DNA of 64,000 bases from Cliona cf. orientalis. Taxonomy: Eukaryota; Porifera; Demospongiae; Clionaida; Clionaidae. The DNA lies in the NCBI GenBank assembly GCA_963930775.1, contig OZ005703.1, positions 7,316,001 through 7,380,000 of the forward strand, written 5' to 3'. The translations under genes were made by a program, and so were the position numbers. Below, piece by piece: positions 8,859 through 21,074 of the stretch (position 1 is the stretch's first letter; each line of letters begins with the position of its first letter). Under the pieces are notes generated by a model, which worked only from the letters and a program-made list of their open reading frames with translations, did no database searches and had not been told where the DNA came from.

Positions 8859-11800
8859 ATGGTGGTATCAGGCTGTCTTCGATATTGGATATTCACATCA
8901 GTGCTCTTGTTGTCTTCCTGGAGACAATGCAGTAAGTTCAGTTAACTATCAGCGACCCTCGATTCATTTATCTCTTTCTAGATGGCACCACTACGCCTTT
9001 CTCTACATCACCAGCTAATATCTCAGTTGACAGAGGAGGAAATGTGAGCTTTAGCTGCACTTATCCAAATGTGGGTGTAAGCATTTCTTGGAATGGTCCT
9101 GGAGTTGAGGAAGGTGATGGTACATGTACTATGTCAATGGAAACTAATACTAAAACCTGTACTCTAATGATCACAAATGTCAGTAATTCACGTACTGGAA
9201 AGTATTTCTGCACTGCTCGATTTAATGATATGACGGTTAATTCCACAGTGAGTACTCTGTCAGTTAACAGTTACTGTAAGTATTAATAATTATGAAGCCG
9301 TTGTTCATAATCTGAAGGTTATGATATTAATTATTAATTCCCATACAGATATGACAGTTCGGTTCAAATCAGATGTTATTATAGTGCATGAAAATCAGCC
9401 TATTGAGATTCCTATAAATGTGACAGTGTTCGGACCTCCAGTTCGCAATCCCTATCTGGTTTTGCACTATGGTGAAGCTGCAAGCTCCATGAACAAGCTT
9501 ATTAATAAAACAAATGGAACTCAAATTTTGCAAATTTCTACCATTCAACTTACTTGCATGACACCACCAGTCCTGGTGAGAGCAACCACTAATGACCCTC
9601 TGGTGGAGTTGCAAGGAAGTAATATAGTTTCCATCCACATAGGTATATAAAAATCCTATCAATTTGCACACTCAGTATAAAATGATGTAACATTTTCAGT
9701 GCCAACTATTGGATTCAATAAGTCTAATTCTTACTCTGTTGTGGAGGGTGACACTGTGACAATATGTGTAACTGTGATGTGTGGACAACTTCTGCAGAAT
9801 GAAACTGTGATATTGTCAATCATAAATAACACCGCAAGAGGTCATTGCATGAATAACTATAATTATTATACTGCATGCAGTGGATGAAAATAATTATTGA
9901 AGAGTTGAGAGCCAGAGTGGACCGGCTAACCCCAAATAGAATGCGGGAGATTGTCTAAAAAGCTCAAAAATGGACTAAAAATCAAACACTCTACTCTACC
10001 AAATCACTCAAATTTTCAAAAATTCGATGTTTCTGTTGCTCATGAAGTAACATGTTTCAAGATTAGGGGGGCTACTAAACATTTGTGTGTTAGGCCACTC
10101 TGGTTCTGGGCCCTTCAATTCATTGGGCTTCTTTTTCTTTGTATACAGCTGGGATTGATTTTATTGCTCCTGAGAAAATGAGCATCACTCTGACTACTTC
10201 ATCCGAATCATACTGTGTTGTGATTATGACTATATTTGATGATAACCAAACAAGCATGGACAAACAGTTCCAGATACTGATGCAGCCATCAGCAAATACT
10301 GAACCTGACTCACCTGTGGTCTACATGCCAGATACAATAAATATCACCATTACTAACTGTACGTCCACAATATTAAGCTTAAAAGATGGATTATACTAAT
10401 TATGCTGGGGTTTTAACTTATTTTATTATAGTTCCTCTGCCAACAATAATGCCATTAGAGAAGAAAGTGACTACTGGGGGAACCACTGGATTCCAAATAA
10501 TCACCAGCTTTCTATTCAGAAATTTTCAGTGGCTGTATAATAACATGAATATTTCAGAAATAGAAATAAAATATTCTGGTGTAAAAACGAACAATCTGAC
10601 TGTTATGAACATAGCAAAAAGCGATGCAGGCTACTATAGTTGCAATGTGACGACTGAGTTTGGCCTTACTGTTACTTCACAGCAAGCTAGACTGCAAGTC
10701 TGTAAGTATGAAAATTGCTGTCATTAATCTTATAGTGTCCATGACAAGCTTATCCAAATAGTTGCAGTACCAATGATCACTGCTGGACCGGTGAGCATCA
10801 CAGTGAACAGAAGTGAAGCAGGTTTAGTTTCCTTCAGTGTAACCATAGATGAAGCAATGGAGGAGGAATTTACATACCAGTGGCTGAGAAATGGCTCAGA
10901 TCTGATGGAGATGCCTGGAAAATTTGAAGGAGTGAACACTTCAGAGTTGATGATCACAGATCCACGGAATGAAGATGAAGGCAGTTACCAGTGTACGATA
11001 GTCAATGGAGCTGGAGATAGTGTGACATCTGACAAAGCTTTCCTCTCTGTTGGTAAGTTGTCATTCAAAGAATAACCCATTTTCTATTATTATACCTTAA
11101 TTGGTGTGTAGTTGATCTACCTGCTATGCCAGTGATCACTAATGTATCGGCAAACTCCACTTCCATCACAATTAACTGGAACCAAAATTTGTCCTGTGAC
11201 GTTTTTTGGTATGAACTGCAATACAATTTCACTATTGAAGAATGTTACAGTGAAAACAACACCTGGTCCAATGAATGGATTGATATGATCAATGGCTCCC
11301 TTACTAGCTACACTCTTACAAATAGTTCTGAAACTCTCGTGGAAGAAGACAGTGCATACAGTATCTTCCTCACAGCTGTGAACTCAGATGGGAGAAGTGA
11401 AGCCAGCACAACTCAGATTTCAACATTGGGAGCTGGTATGTTGAGTAAGTTAGTACAGTACTGATTGCAATCAATACTTCTTTTCTAGTACCCACTGGAG
11501 CTCCTATCAACCTCAATGGAATGGTAGTAAATGACAGGGAAATTACCATTCAGTGGGAACCAGTGGAGTGTAGTCAACGTAATGGAGAAATTATCGGCTA
11601 TAATGTGACCTACTATCCTGCTGGCGAAAACTCAATGCCAAAATCTGTGGTGACACATGCCTCAGATAGTACTTTCACTGCCAAGGATCTTGTATTTAAT
11701 ACAATGTATGTGTTTGAGGTACAAGCTATCAACAGCTATGGAACTGGACCACCAGCTAATGCTAATGTGCGAACATCAATTCTTCAAGGTAGGCATGCTA

Positions 11801-14800
11801 TTGTTTATGACTTTGCTATCATTTTTATTCTTTCTCTATAGGGATTGTAATTGTCTATAATGGCCGATCTTATCAAAACAATAGCATTGTGAATTTAGAT
11901 GCAGAGGGAGGAGCTTTAGAATGTTTCACTAATAAGAGTGGCTGCTGCAATATATGGCCGAATCGAGAGGGGGAATGGAGAAACCCAAATAGCTCACTGG
12001 TTGAAATAAGAGGTACAAACAGGGACTTTTATCGAACGAGAGGTAGAGATCCTGGAGCTGTAAACTTAGTCTGGACTAAGAATGCTACGATACCTGAGGG
12101 AGTGTTCTGCTGTGAGATCACTAAGATACCTCCCAGCCAGGTTGCCTGCATTGGAGTATACCCTGAGGGTGCAGGTATTAAAATTAATAGTGATGCATGG
12201 TTATTATTCAGTGTACTATTATTGCTCACTATCCACAGGATTTCCCATGGTGGTAAGCATTACTGTTGATCCCGATACCGCACCACCATCGTTGGTATGT
12301 ACCTCCACTGGTGGCCCCGCTACCACGGTCATTTGGAAAGTTAATAACCAAATCATAAATGGAAGTCCCTATCAGCAGAGACAAAGAATAGCTTCTCACC
12401 AAAATGCCACATTCCAAAACATATTACGTATTCCTATAGACAGTATTGCAGATTACAATGCTACATATGAGTGCATAGTGATGAACTCTGTGGGCAATGA
12501 CTCATTGAGCTTTAGATTGGAAGGTAAGTAGATTGCTATTAATGAATAACTTATCATAGGGCATAATAATTGTTCCTGTATACAGCCATAGAATTAATAG
12601 TGTCTGGAAACTTATCTGTTGGTGATAATGGTAGTCTATCGTGTAAGAGTATCATTGATGTTGACGTTATTGAATGGTTGAACAGTGATGGTGAAGTGAT
12701 TGCCAGTCTAACAAATACCAGAAGACTGAACCTAACCTTTGCACCGGTCAACACAAGTATTAATAACCAAATGTACACTTGTAGAGTGAGCAAGAGTGCA
12801 TCAGTGAATAAGACCATCACTGTTTCTGTTACTGGTAAGATAACAATAATTATCACAATGTCATGCTTATTCTTGTTTGTGTAATAAACAGTGGAAGATC
12901 CTCTGGAAGTGATGATTGGTGGTCCCAGCAGTATGGCAGTCATTGGAGAGGGAGCCACTATCAACTGCACTGCCACAACCATAGCTGGTGTGTCACAGTT
13001 GCCAACTTTAACTCTCACACATCCGAATGGAACAAATCTCAGTAGCACTGATTCAGAAGGGAAAGTTATCTCAATTGTACTTCATGTAAAAGATGCTGGG
13101 GAGTATACTTGTGCAGGGGAAATCCATTTGGAGAACATAACATCAGCCATTGTTCTGGTTAAACAAAATTTCACCTTTAAATGTAAGTGCCCACATCGAT
13201 ATTCTTTGAGCTCCGTTCAAAAATCTCATTTGACTTATATTTAGTGCCTACTCCAATGATCAATGTTGCATATGATGAGAGTTCCCTTGAAGTTGGATCT
13301 AGCACAGTTCTTAACTGCACAGTCACAAATTATAGTATTGCTAATGTTGATGTTGTAATCAACATCACCTGGTCAAGATCTGGAATAGTCTTATCCAATG
13401 ATAGTGACAGGGTGGTCATTTTAAACATCAAGGATTCATCAACATCCACCAGCCAACTAACTCTGTCTCCACTGAGTGCCAGTGATGAAAACATCACCTG
13501 TTCAGCCAATGTATACTTAGCTACACCGAATTCATTTATCAAGATGACTCCCACTGCATCAGAACAAGTGCAGCTGACCATTGAAGGTAACTAATAATAT
13601 TACTATTCCACACTAGTCATGAATGGATTCTACTTATTGCCTTATATTTAGAGCCTGGCATAGTGGTACAGATTGCTTCAACATTCGAGGGTCGATACTT
13701 TACAACAGGGACTAACTTCTCATTAATTTGTATTATTAATGGGACAGAAAAGTTGAGATCAGAGTTAACTTTTGAATGGATGCATTTCAATGGGACTGTG
13801 TTAGAGAAAGCTGGGACAAATTCTAGAGATCTTCATTTCTCACCACTAAAGCTATCTGATGCTGGGGAGTATACCTGTACAGTTAATATCAGTTCAAGTC
13901 TTCTGAAAACAAATCTGATTATTAATAGCATGTCGGATTACCCTATACTGATAATTGGTAAGTTAGTTTGACAACAATTTGTAATTAAGTTGAACTGTTC
14001 TTTTATAACCGTAGCACCTCTACCTAATGTTACTGCTATTCAACCAATACAACCAATTTTTCCTGGGTCATCTCCTAATGTTACCTGCGTCACTGAGTTT
14101 GATGATACGGTTGATGTACCTTTGGATATTATCATCATGTTTGGAACTAGTTCATCCTCAATAGATTCTGATTATTCAGTTCATATGGAGAGCTCCTCTC
14201 GATACACGAAAACTTTTACTATCAAAAATATTCAAGACAGTGAAGAGTATATTTGTGTTTTTTTGTTACTATATAGTGAACCATCAATATCATACATTTT
14301 TTTTCCAAAAACATCTCAAAACATCTCAATATTTTATGTTTCTCTAAATGTATCAATCAGTAAGTTTTGGTAATTATGGTTTGAAACCTCAGCTAAATAA
14401 TATTATGTTTCTCTTTCCACTCTAGCTGCATCACTGGAAGTGCAAGTAACTTCCTCTAGTACTAGCTTTGCTGGAGATATGCATAATCTGACATGTACTG
14501 TTGTGATTAACGGATCACCTGATGTACCAAACATTTCATGGAACACCTCAATTCCTGCAAAGTTAACCACCTATGACAATGGAACCTACATAAGTGTTCT
14601 GCAGTTTGATCCCCTACAAGAATCTCATCGTGATCATTATCAGTGCTCAGTGGCAGTTGCTGACATTGTAGAGATTGAGCAGTTCTATCTCAATGTGCAA
14701 GGTAAATTCTTAACTAGTCTACATGATGTATATCATCCTACCATTAATAATATGATACAGTACCGATAGTTCATGTTACTATCAATGGAAGTGAAGACAC

Positions 14801-17800
14801 TCCTGAACCAGTTGTAGGGCAGCCATATACCCTAACTTGTACAGTCAGTGGAGATGAAAAGCTTGACTCTAATACTTCCTATCACTGGACACAAAATAAT
14901 GGCACAGAGATGGAACTTGAGGTTAACTCTGCAGATCTCTCCTTTTCTTCACTAAGCTTGTCCAATTCTGGAAATTATTCTTGCATGAGTGTTGTTAGTT
15001 CAATATATTTAAATGACGTCATCATCAGTGTCAGCAACTTATTTGATATTCAACTTCAAGGTAACTAAATTTGACTACAATTCATTGTTAATCATTCTTT
15101 TGGTCCATACAGCCCCATCTCCAGCTTCTGTTATGATTACTATGCCTCCTAATATCATTTTTACTGGATACATGTTTAGTATCGGCTGTATAGTGAAGCT
15201 ACCATCAACTGTAGACATTCCAGTGACTATCAATATTGTATGGAGTGAATCAATTCAAAATTACACCTCTCCTGCACCGACAATGGAGAGACCAAATGAA
15301 TACAGCAGTACTACTACGTTTATCTTGGATGTCGAGTGGGAGTTTATAAGCTTCCAGTGTGCAGCAAATGTGAACTCTGATTCACCTTTTATTACAGCAA
15401 GTGACAGTAGTGCTGCAAATGTGAGTGTATTTGTGGTGGGTAGACCTTCCCAGCCCACTGGATTGAATATATCTGTTGGCCCAACCCAAGTTAAGCTAAC
15501 TTGGAGTACAGGAGATGGTGACATTATTTATGGGTATGAACTTCAGTATGACTATCACCTTAGACAATGTCCAAGCAACGCTCCAGGGATGATGAAAAGC
15601 ATTAATATTGCCAACAGTACTAACAGGTATACCTTAGAGAACCTGGAGGAAGACAGTGAGTTCAATATCTCCCTTACTGCCTTCAATCCTGCCGGGAGAA
15701 GTGAGCCAGCTAATCTAGTGGCCACCACTTTAACATCAGGTACTGTCAAATTTAAATATAGCACATGCACAAATTTAATTGAAAGTCATATTTTTTTACG
15801 CATATAGCACCATCTGGAGCACCTCAAAATTTAACTGCTACTTATGTTGACTTCACTAACATCACTATTCAGTGGGATCCCGTGGAATGCTCACACCGTA
15901 ATGGAGAGATTGATGGCTACAGACTGATCTATTACCCTACTATGAATAGTGGCGACAATGAAAGTATTTTGATCGATGGCAGCAATACGAATACATTCAC
16001 AATTGTTGGATTGCAGCCTAGGGCTGAGTACACATTAACACTAGGAGCTGTTGGTGGAAATCATACTTTATTTGGTGTAAGTAATAGTACTAGTATATCA
16101 ACTTCAATTCCTCAAGGTAAGCCATTTTGATATCATACTCCTCTGCTTTTACCTATCATGTTGAATCATAATTATAGGGGTTGGATTCCTTTTGAATGGT
16201 ATAGTGTACAGCACTAATAGCATTGTGTCCTTAACAGAAATTGGTGAAGGAAGAAATTCTCTTCTTTGTATTACAAACAATAATGAATGCTGTGAAGGTA
16301 GAAATCCCACTACTACACGGCAGTGGTATTTCCCCAACAGAACACAAGTTGGAATAAATGGTATGGGGGATAGTATTTACCGTGGCAGAGGCTTAAGCAT
16401 TGTGCGTCTCAATCGGAGACACAATACCACATCTCCAACTGGAATATTTAGGTGTATTATACCTAGTTCTACTGGATCAATCAATAATATTTACATTGGA
16501 ATCTACCATGATGGACAAGGTATCTTATTCACACTATACTTTTCTATTCATCATATCGTATCACTGTACTAGGAGCTCCAAGCATCACATCCTTCACCTT
16601 TAGCAGAAGTAGCATGTCACTTAACTGCATATCAGCTGGTGGACCCATCACTACAGTTACTTGGAGACTGAACAATCAACCATTGACGATTGATGGCACT
16701 CGTTACCAACAGATTCAAACAATAATAGATACTGAAAATGCTATATACACAAATATGCTTCAGAGTGATGATAATAGAAACTTAGTTGGAATGTTCACCT
16801 GCATAGTCCAGAATGCTCGAGGCTCTGATAGCATGACCATATCAACAAATGGTAGGATATATAATCATACCTCATTTTGAATAACTGATCTCTGGATTTT
16901 GTATAGGTGTTATTATAAACAACGCGGCCGAGACTTATACGGTGGGAATAAATATCACCATCACTTGCCGTAGTGACACAGCAACTGAGAGGATGGAGTG
17001 GCTAACAAATGAGACTGTCTTAGTTTCTGGAACTATGATAGAGCAACTTGATTTAGATTTCACACCTGTTAATGACAGTGTACATGGTCATGTATACATC
17101 TGCAGAGTCACTAGAAGAACAGATGAAATAGCAGAACAAAATTTCACCATGAATGTTACAGGTAAGCAACTGAAAGGTATATTTAATTAGTCAATTAATG
17201 TTTAATACCAGTCCCAGCTGCTAATCGAGTACTGAATTTGAACATTATTCCAATGAGAAACACTGGTATCGCTGGTGAAAGTATCAGTTTCATGTGTATT
17301 GTGACTAAAACCATTAGTGGTCTTGAGCACCAGCCACTGGCTGTGTGGGTGGAAAATGGAACAGAGATAACTGAACAGGGTGAATCTAATGCTATTCTTA
17401 CTTTCAACCAACTGAATACATCTGATGGAAAAGTATACACCTGTCGAGGAAATATTTCATCCCTTGCTCTGCTCACACCCCTTGTCGTGATGGAAAATTA
17501 CACTTTGATAGTTAAAAGTAAGCTCTAATATTCTATTGAAGTACATGTTGACAATATGACTATTACCTCCAGTTCCCACACCAAGCATAAATGTCACCTT
17601 ATCCAGCAGTACTGTGTATGCTGGAACAAACTTGTCAGTCATTTGTAATATTTCCATCAACACTGCCGTGGACAGTGACATTTCTGTTGATGTTACTTGG
17701 TTCAATGGAAGTGCACCGATATCCACTGAGACAGAGAGAGTTTCAGTGCTCCCTCTCAATGGTTCCAAGCCGTCCTTCTCCAGTGATCTCGTGATTCACC

Positions 17801-20330
17801 CACTAATTGACGTAGATAATACTTCTAACTTCAGCTGTCAAGCTTCAGTTCATAGTGATAGCGCATTCATTCAGCAAAGTGACGTTGGAGAAGGCTCTAT
17901 TCATATTCCAGTCCAGCAGAGAAGTTGGTTAATCATCAGTTAATTTGATTAATTTTATACTTGTTTCTTAATCTACAGCACCTTCAGAACCAAAAATCGT
18001 GATTGAAAATATTACATCAACCGGAATTGATCTAAGATGGTCTCAGGCAGCACATGATTTCATCAAAGGATTCACCATCACAGCAACTTACGTGGCACCC
18101 TGCAATAATTTCAGCAATATACCTCACAAATCTTCACATTCAGCACTCACTAGACAAGCCAACATAGCAGGCTTGCAAGAATTCAGCAGCTACTCTATTG
18201 TGATCACAGCATTTAATGATGCTGGGAACAACTCTTCTCCAATAAACATCACCACAAATTCTTCTGGTAAGTGAAATCTATGACATCTACCATGACCAAT
18301 ATTTTAATTTTTCAATATACAGAGCCAACTGGTTCTCCCAACAGTATTAGGAATATCTCAGTAAATCTTATGTCTATTGCAATCTCGTGGAGTCCTATCA
18401 GCTGTATTGAGCAGAATAGCATCATTCATGGATACATTGTCTACTATCAGAAGGGATTGCAAGAGGGAACTAGAAATAATATCAGTACGATGATGACAAA
18501 CGCTACCATAAATAATTTGGATCCCCGCACTAATTATGAATTTGAAGTTCAGGGCATTAATGAGAATGGCCAGAAAGGTCCGTCAGAGAAACTGAATGTC
18601 ACTACCAGTGCTCCAACTGGTAAGCCAGTAATCGACATTAATTTTTCCGCCAAAATTTAGCAGCTAACTTTCTATTGCATACATCAGCTATCGGGCTTCT
18701 TTTTCATGATAGTCACCTCGAAAATAAGAGTGTTGTCTCCCTGGATGAAATTGGTGAGGGAGCTGATGCTCTACTTTGCCTAACTAACAGTCTCAGTTGC
18801 TGTGAGGAGCATGGTGATGGGACGACTAGCGGTATGTGGTACTTCCCTGACTCAAGTCCAGTGCCTCTGGAGAGTCAAGCATCTGGACATGATATGTACA
18901 TCAGTAGAGGGCCAGGTGTGGTGCGTCTCCATCGTAGAGGAGGTTCCATGATGCCAGTGGGAATTTTTCACTGTGAGATTCCAGATGGAGGAGGAATGAA
19001 TCAAAGCATATTTATTGGAGTTTATCCAGACGTCCAGGGGGAAGGTATTAAATTATCTCATTAAGCTGTCCTTCTCCAGCTATCTCTTGATAAACCCACT
19101 AATTGACGTAGATGATATTTCTGACTTTAGCTGTCAAGCTTCAATTCATAGTGATATATATAGTGCATTCATTGAGCACAGTAATGTTGGAGAAAGCTCT
19201 TAGACTATTCATATTCCTGTACATGTCCAGTAGAGAAGTCAGTTAAACTTATTGTAATCTACAGCCCGTCAGAATCAGTAATTGTTACACCACAACAGTA
19301 AAATAATTATGGACTTAATTTTGCTTATAAGCTTTTGAATCTGGTACAGAAACTACCATGGCTACTGCTCCTGCAACTACCACTAGTACTACTACTACTG
19401 ATGAACTTGTGACTGCCATGACTACTATGAGCGCCACCAATGCTAGTGATGACAACAGTATTAATGATGGTAAGTGCCAAGCTGATAGCTGGTTAATCAG
19501 TGATAGGTACTTTAATACAGATCTGTTATTACAACTAAGACTATTTGAGGTTCAAAACTGTTTGGAATGGGTTGTAAGTTACATACTATTAATATAACTT
19601 TATGGTGATTCTTTTCCCCATGACTATTGTGAATAGAATGTGAATACTAACATCAAGGTGAATGATATTTCAACAGCAATTGTGTCCAATATTAATCAGC
19701 GTTGTCAGTGTGGATTATCTCGTGAAAATATCACAAATGGTGTGTTCCGTTGTTTTCCAGCCTCTCCCCAGGCTGTGACTTTTCGTGCCATTCTTCATGG
19801 AGGCACAAAAGCCTCTAGCTCTGAGCTTTCTTCATACATTGAGCAATGGATTGGGAACGATATCACAATTACCATTCAAAGTATACTAATTAATGTAGAT
19901 AGTAGCTGTATGATTGCTATTTCTTCATTTGATGATGGAGAGTGTCAGATTGACTTAGAAAAACACACAAATAACAGCTCATCAGCTATTATTGGTGGAA
20001 CTGTTGCTGGTTTACTGCTCTTATTGATTCTTTCTACTGCTGTGGTCGTAGCATTGCTGATAATGTTACGGCGGAGAAAGAAACACCATAGCAGGTATTG
20101 ATTTTTCAAACCATCATAGATACCGGGTACATGTTATTTTGCATAATAATAAATATTTTTTATTGGATTCCAGGGATTCCAACACTTGCATGCAGGCAAC
20201 TGAGGCAAATTTGACTCACAGTCCAGCCCATGACTATGAAGCAATTGATAAGTATGCAAAAGAATACAAAGATATTGTAGAGATGGATTTGACCAAATGT
20301 CCGGCATACGAGCCCATAAAACAAACTTAA
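8859..20330 (+). CDS. Gene B1: giant Ig/Calx-beta/FN3/FPNG receptor with ITAM tail
   Basis: Exons: 8859-8931, 8982-9275, 9349-9642, 9700-9840, 10149-10358, 10432-10701, 10762-11052, 11112-11435, 11489-11788, 11842-12174, 12239-12523, 12586-12834, 12892-13182, 13245-13586, 13652-13957, 14015-14359, 14426-14701, 14761-15060, 15113-15739, 15808-16116, 16178-16519, 16573-16851, 16907-17161, 17212-17517, 17573-17923, 17979-18266, 18323-18619, 18688-19044, 19350-19469, 19521-19573, 19637-20094, 20174-20330. They sum to 3041 codons with no internal stop. Order: signal peptide, Ig, unknown beta domain, Calx-beta, Ig-Ig, FN3-FN3-FPNG, eight Ig, Ig-FN3, FN3, FPNG, four Ig, FN3-FN3-FPNG, Thr-rich stalk, terminal Cys domain, one membrane span, 60-odd-residue tail. 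It is a type I receptor at the plasma membrane, rich in N-glycosylation sequons. Exon 7 could also begin six bases later at 10768. Confidence 0.88.
9349..9642 (+). other. Unrecognised beta-rich domain exon (B1 exon 3)
   Basis: 98 codons between the first Ig and the Calx-beta domain. Alternating hydrophobic residues, a LVLHYGEA stretch and a single cysteine (LTCM) suggest a beta sandwich, but I cannot assign a family. The homologues in B2 (28740-29048) and B3 (46459-46752) have the same layout. C1 lacks it. Confidence 0.6.
9700..10358 (+). other. Calx-beta domain split over two exons (B1 exons 4-5)
   Basis: The first half reads IGF-x-SYSVVEGDTVTICV...NETV-x-LSI and the second AGIDFIAPE...V-x-IMTIFDD...F-x-ILMQPS...ITITN. 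This is the Calx-beta layout (F-x-Y-x-V-x-EG ... DY-x-P ... I-x-DD ... F-x-V-x-L). The intron sits before the AG-DF turn, as in C1 (61697-62104). The first donor is the unusual AG|GTCATT (GTCACT in B2 and B3). Confidence 0.85.
9893..10122. mobile_element. Probable short inverted-repeat insertion in B1 intron 4
   Basis: The B1 intron (9841-10148) is about 230 bp longer than in B2 and B3. The extra sequence is bounded by inverted copies of AGAGCCAGAGTGG (9908-9920) and CCACTCTGGTTCT (10095-10107), with weaker similarity extending outwards. It carries no protein. The target duplication is not clear. Confidence 0.5.
13652..15739 (+). other. A-like Ig block inside B1 (exons 15-19)
   Basis: These five exons read like A-gene Ig exons: exon 15 matches the LHFSPLKLSDAGEYTC type, exon 16 the IxPGSSPNVTC...DVPLDI type, and exon 19 begins APSPASVMI and fuses an Ig to an FN3 domain in one 627-nt exon. 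They interrupt the FN3-FN3-FPNG-Ig periodicity, which suggests an ancestral insertion of A-type modules. In B2 most of this block is deleted. Confidence 0.6.
19064..19290 (+). pseudogene. Relic of a VPTPSI-type Ig exon inside B1 intron 28
   Basis: The segment matches the 3' part of exon 25 (SFSS-x-L-x-NPLIDVDD...SFSCQAS), its following intron and the start of exon 26, but contains stops and indels. It sits exactly where the B1/B2 structure leaves the B3 structure, between the third FPNG module and the stalk. It looks like a scar of the recombination that gave B1/B2 a different 3' end. Confidence 0.65.
19350..20330 (+). other. B1 stalk, terminal domain, membrane span and ITAM tail
   Basis: A 40-codon Thr/Ser-rich stalk exon (mucin-like) is followed by a linker exon, the A-type Cys domain (CQCGLS...FRCFP...DSSC...GEC), and a strongly hydrophobic span (about AIIGGTVAGLLLLLILST onward) closed by RRRKKHH. 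The last exon encodes DYEAI (Tyr at 20235-20237), then six residues, then YKDI (Tyr at 20265-20267), and further on YEPI (Tyr at 20307-20309). YxxI-x6-YxxI with an acidic residue before the first Tyr meets the ITAM consensus. When phosphorylated by Src-family kinases, ITAMs recruit tandem-SH2 Syk-type kinases. No charged residue lies in the span, so an adaptor is not implied. Confidence 0.8.
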
Positions 20331-20929
20331 TCGTTAAAAATGTACAACTAAAATGAAAATTATAGTTACTATACGTACATGTGTGAAGATGTAGATATTT
20401 AGCATGATTCAATGAATTTTTCACTTTTATTCCATTGATACACTTGGTTCTTGTTAGCCTAACAATCATGTATGCTAATCCCACATATTATAATAATATT
20501 ATTGTATGCTAAGTTTAGCTTGCGATAAACTTTTACAGATGATGAATCTGATATTTTTTCTGATACTAGCTACTACTTTACAAGGGGTTGGATAAGCTTC
20601 TGTAGCTACCAGAATCTTGGCAGGTTGACACTGAATGATGTGTACATTGACTCAGAGATGGTAAGAAGATGAAACAGAAATATTATAATACTACCATGAT
20701 AATGTACAGAGAAATAGTGCGCACACACATATACACACACAGAGGATAGAAAGAGAGGGTGCAGGTGGGGGGGCCTCGAGGCTGGCCCCCGTCGAAGTCC
20801 GGGGTAGTCTTGTCTGACTGACAAGAAATTTATATATTTGAGGCTTGATATTAAGTCAAAATGATTCAGGCTCTAGTGATATGTATAAATCTGGAATATT
20901 TCTTGCTCTTATGACAGCAAAAAGACCTG
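20331..20929. other. Spacer between B1 and A2
   Basis: Non-coding AT-rich DNA apart from the decayed RNF11-like exon listed separately. No canonical AATAAA is obvious just after the B1 stop. Confidence 0.5.
20761..20823 (-). pseudogene. Decayed copy of the RNF11-like first exon
   Basis: The minus strand matches 3247-3300 closely over the EFDGGQPRGPPPP region, but the CC-run length differs, the PY motif and donor are lost, and the start half is deleted. It shows that the duplication unit began left of 3247 and that the copied exon lost constraint. Confidence 0.7.
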
Positions 20930-21074
20930 GCGCGGCGTTTGTCGCATCCAGCCACGCCTTCAAGGGAAATCACGTGCATGATTCGGAAGTGGAAGTGGTC
21001 ATCGATGCGCATGCGCACGGCGCACAAATTCCTATGCCTCCAGAGTACCTTACCCTAGCCCTTGTAGCCAAGCC
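20930..21074 (+). promoter_or_regulatory. A2 promoter with NRF-1-type palindrome
   Basis: TGCGCATGCGCA at 21006-21017, 58 bp before the ATG, with the same CCAGCCACGCCT block upstream as in A1. Confidence 0.7.

Noticed and set aside
9951-10181. Plus-strand open frame in B1 intron 4
   Set aside because: It lies in the insertion absent from B2/B3 and ends inside the Calx-beta exon in another frame.
12554-13048. 164-codon minus-strand frame opposite B1 exons 12-13
   Set aside because: Antisense shadow with no conserved motifs. The plus strand carries well-supported Ig exons.
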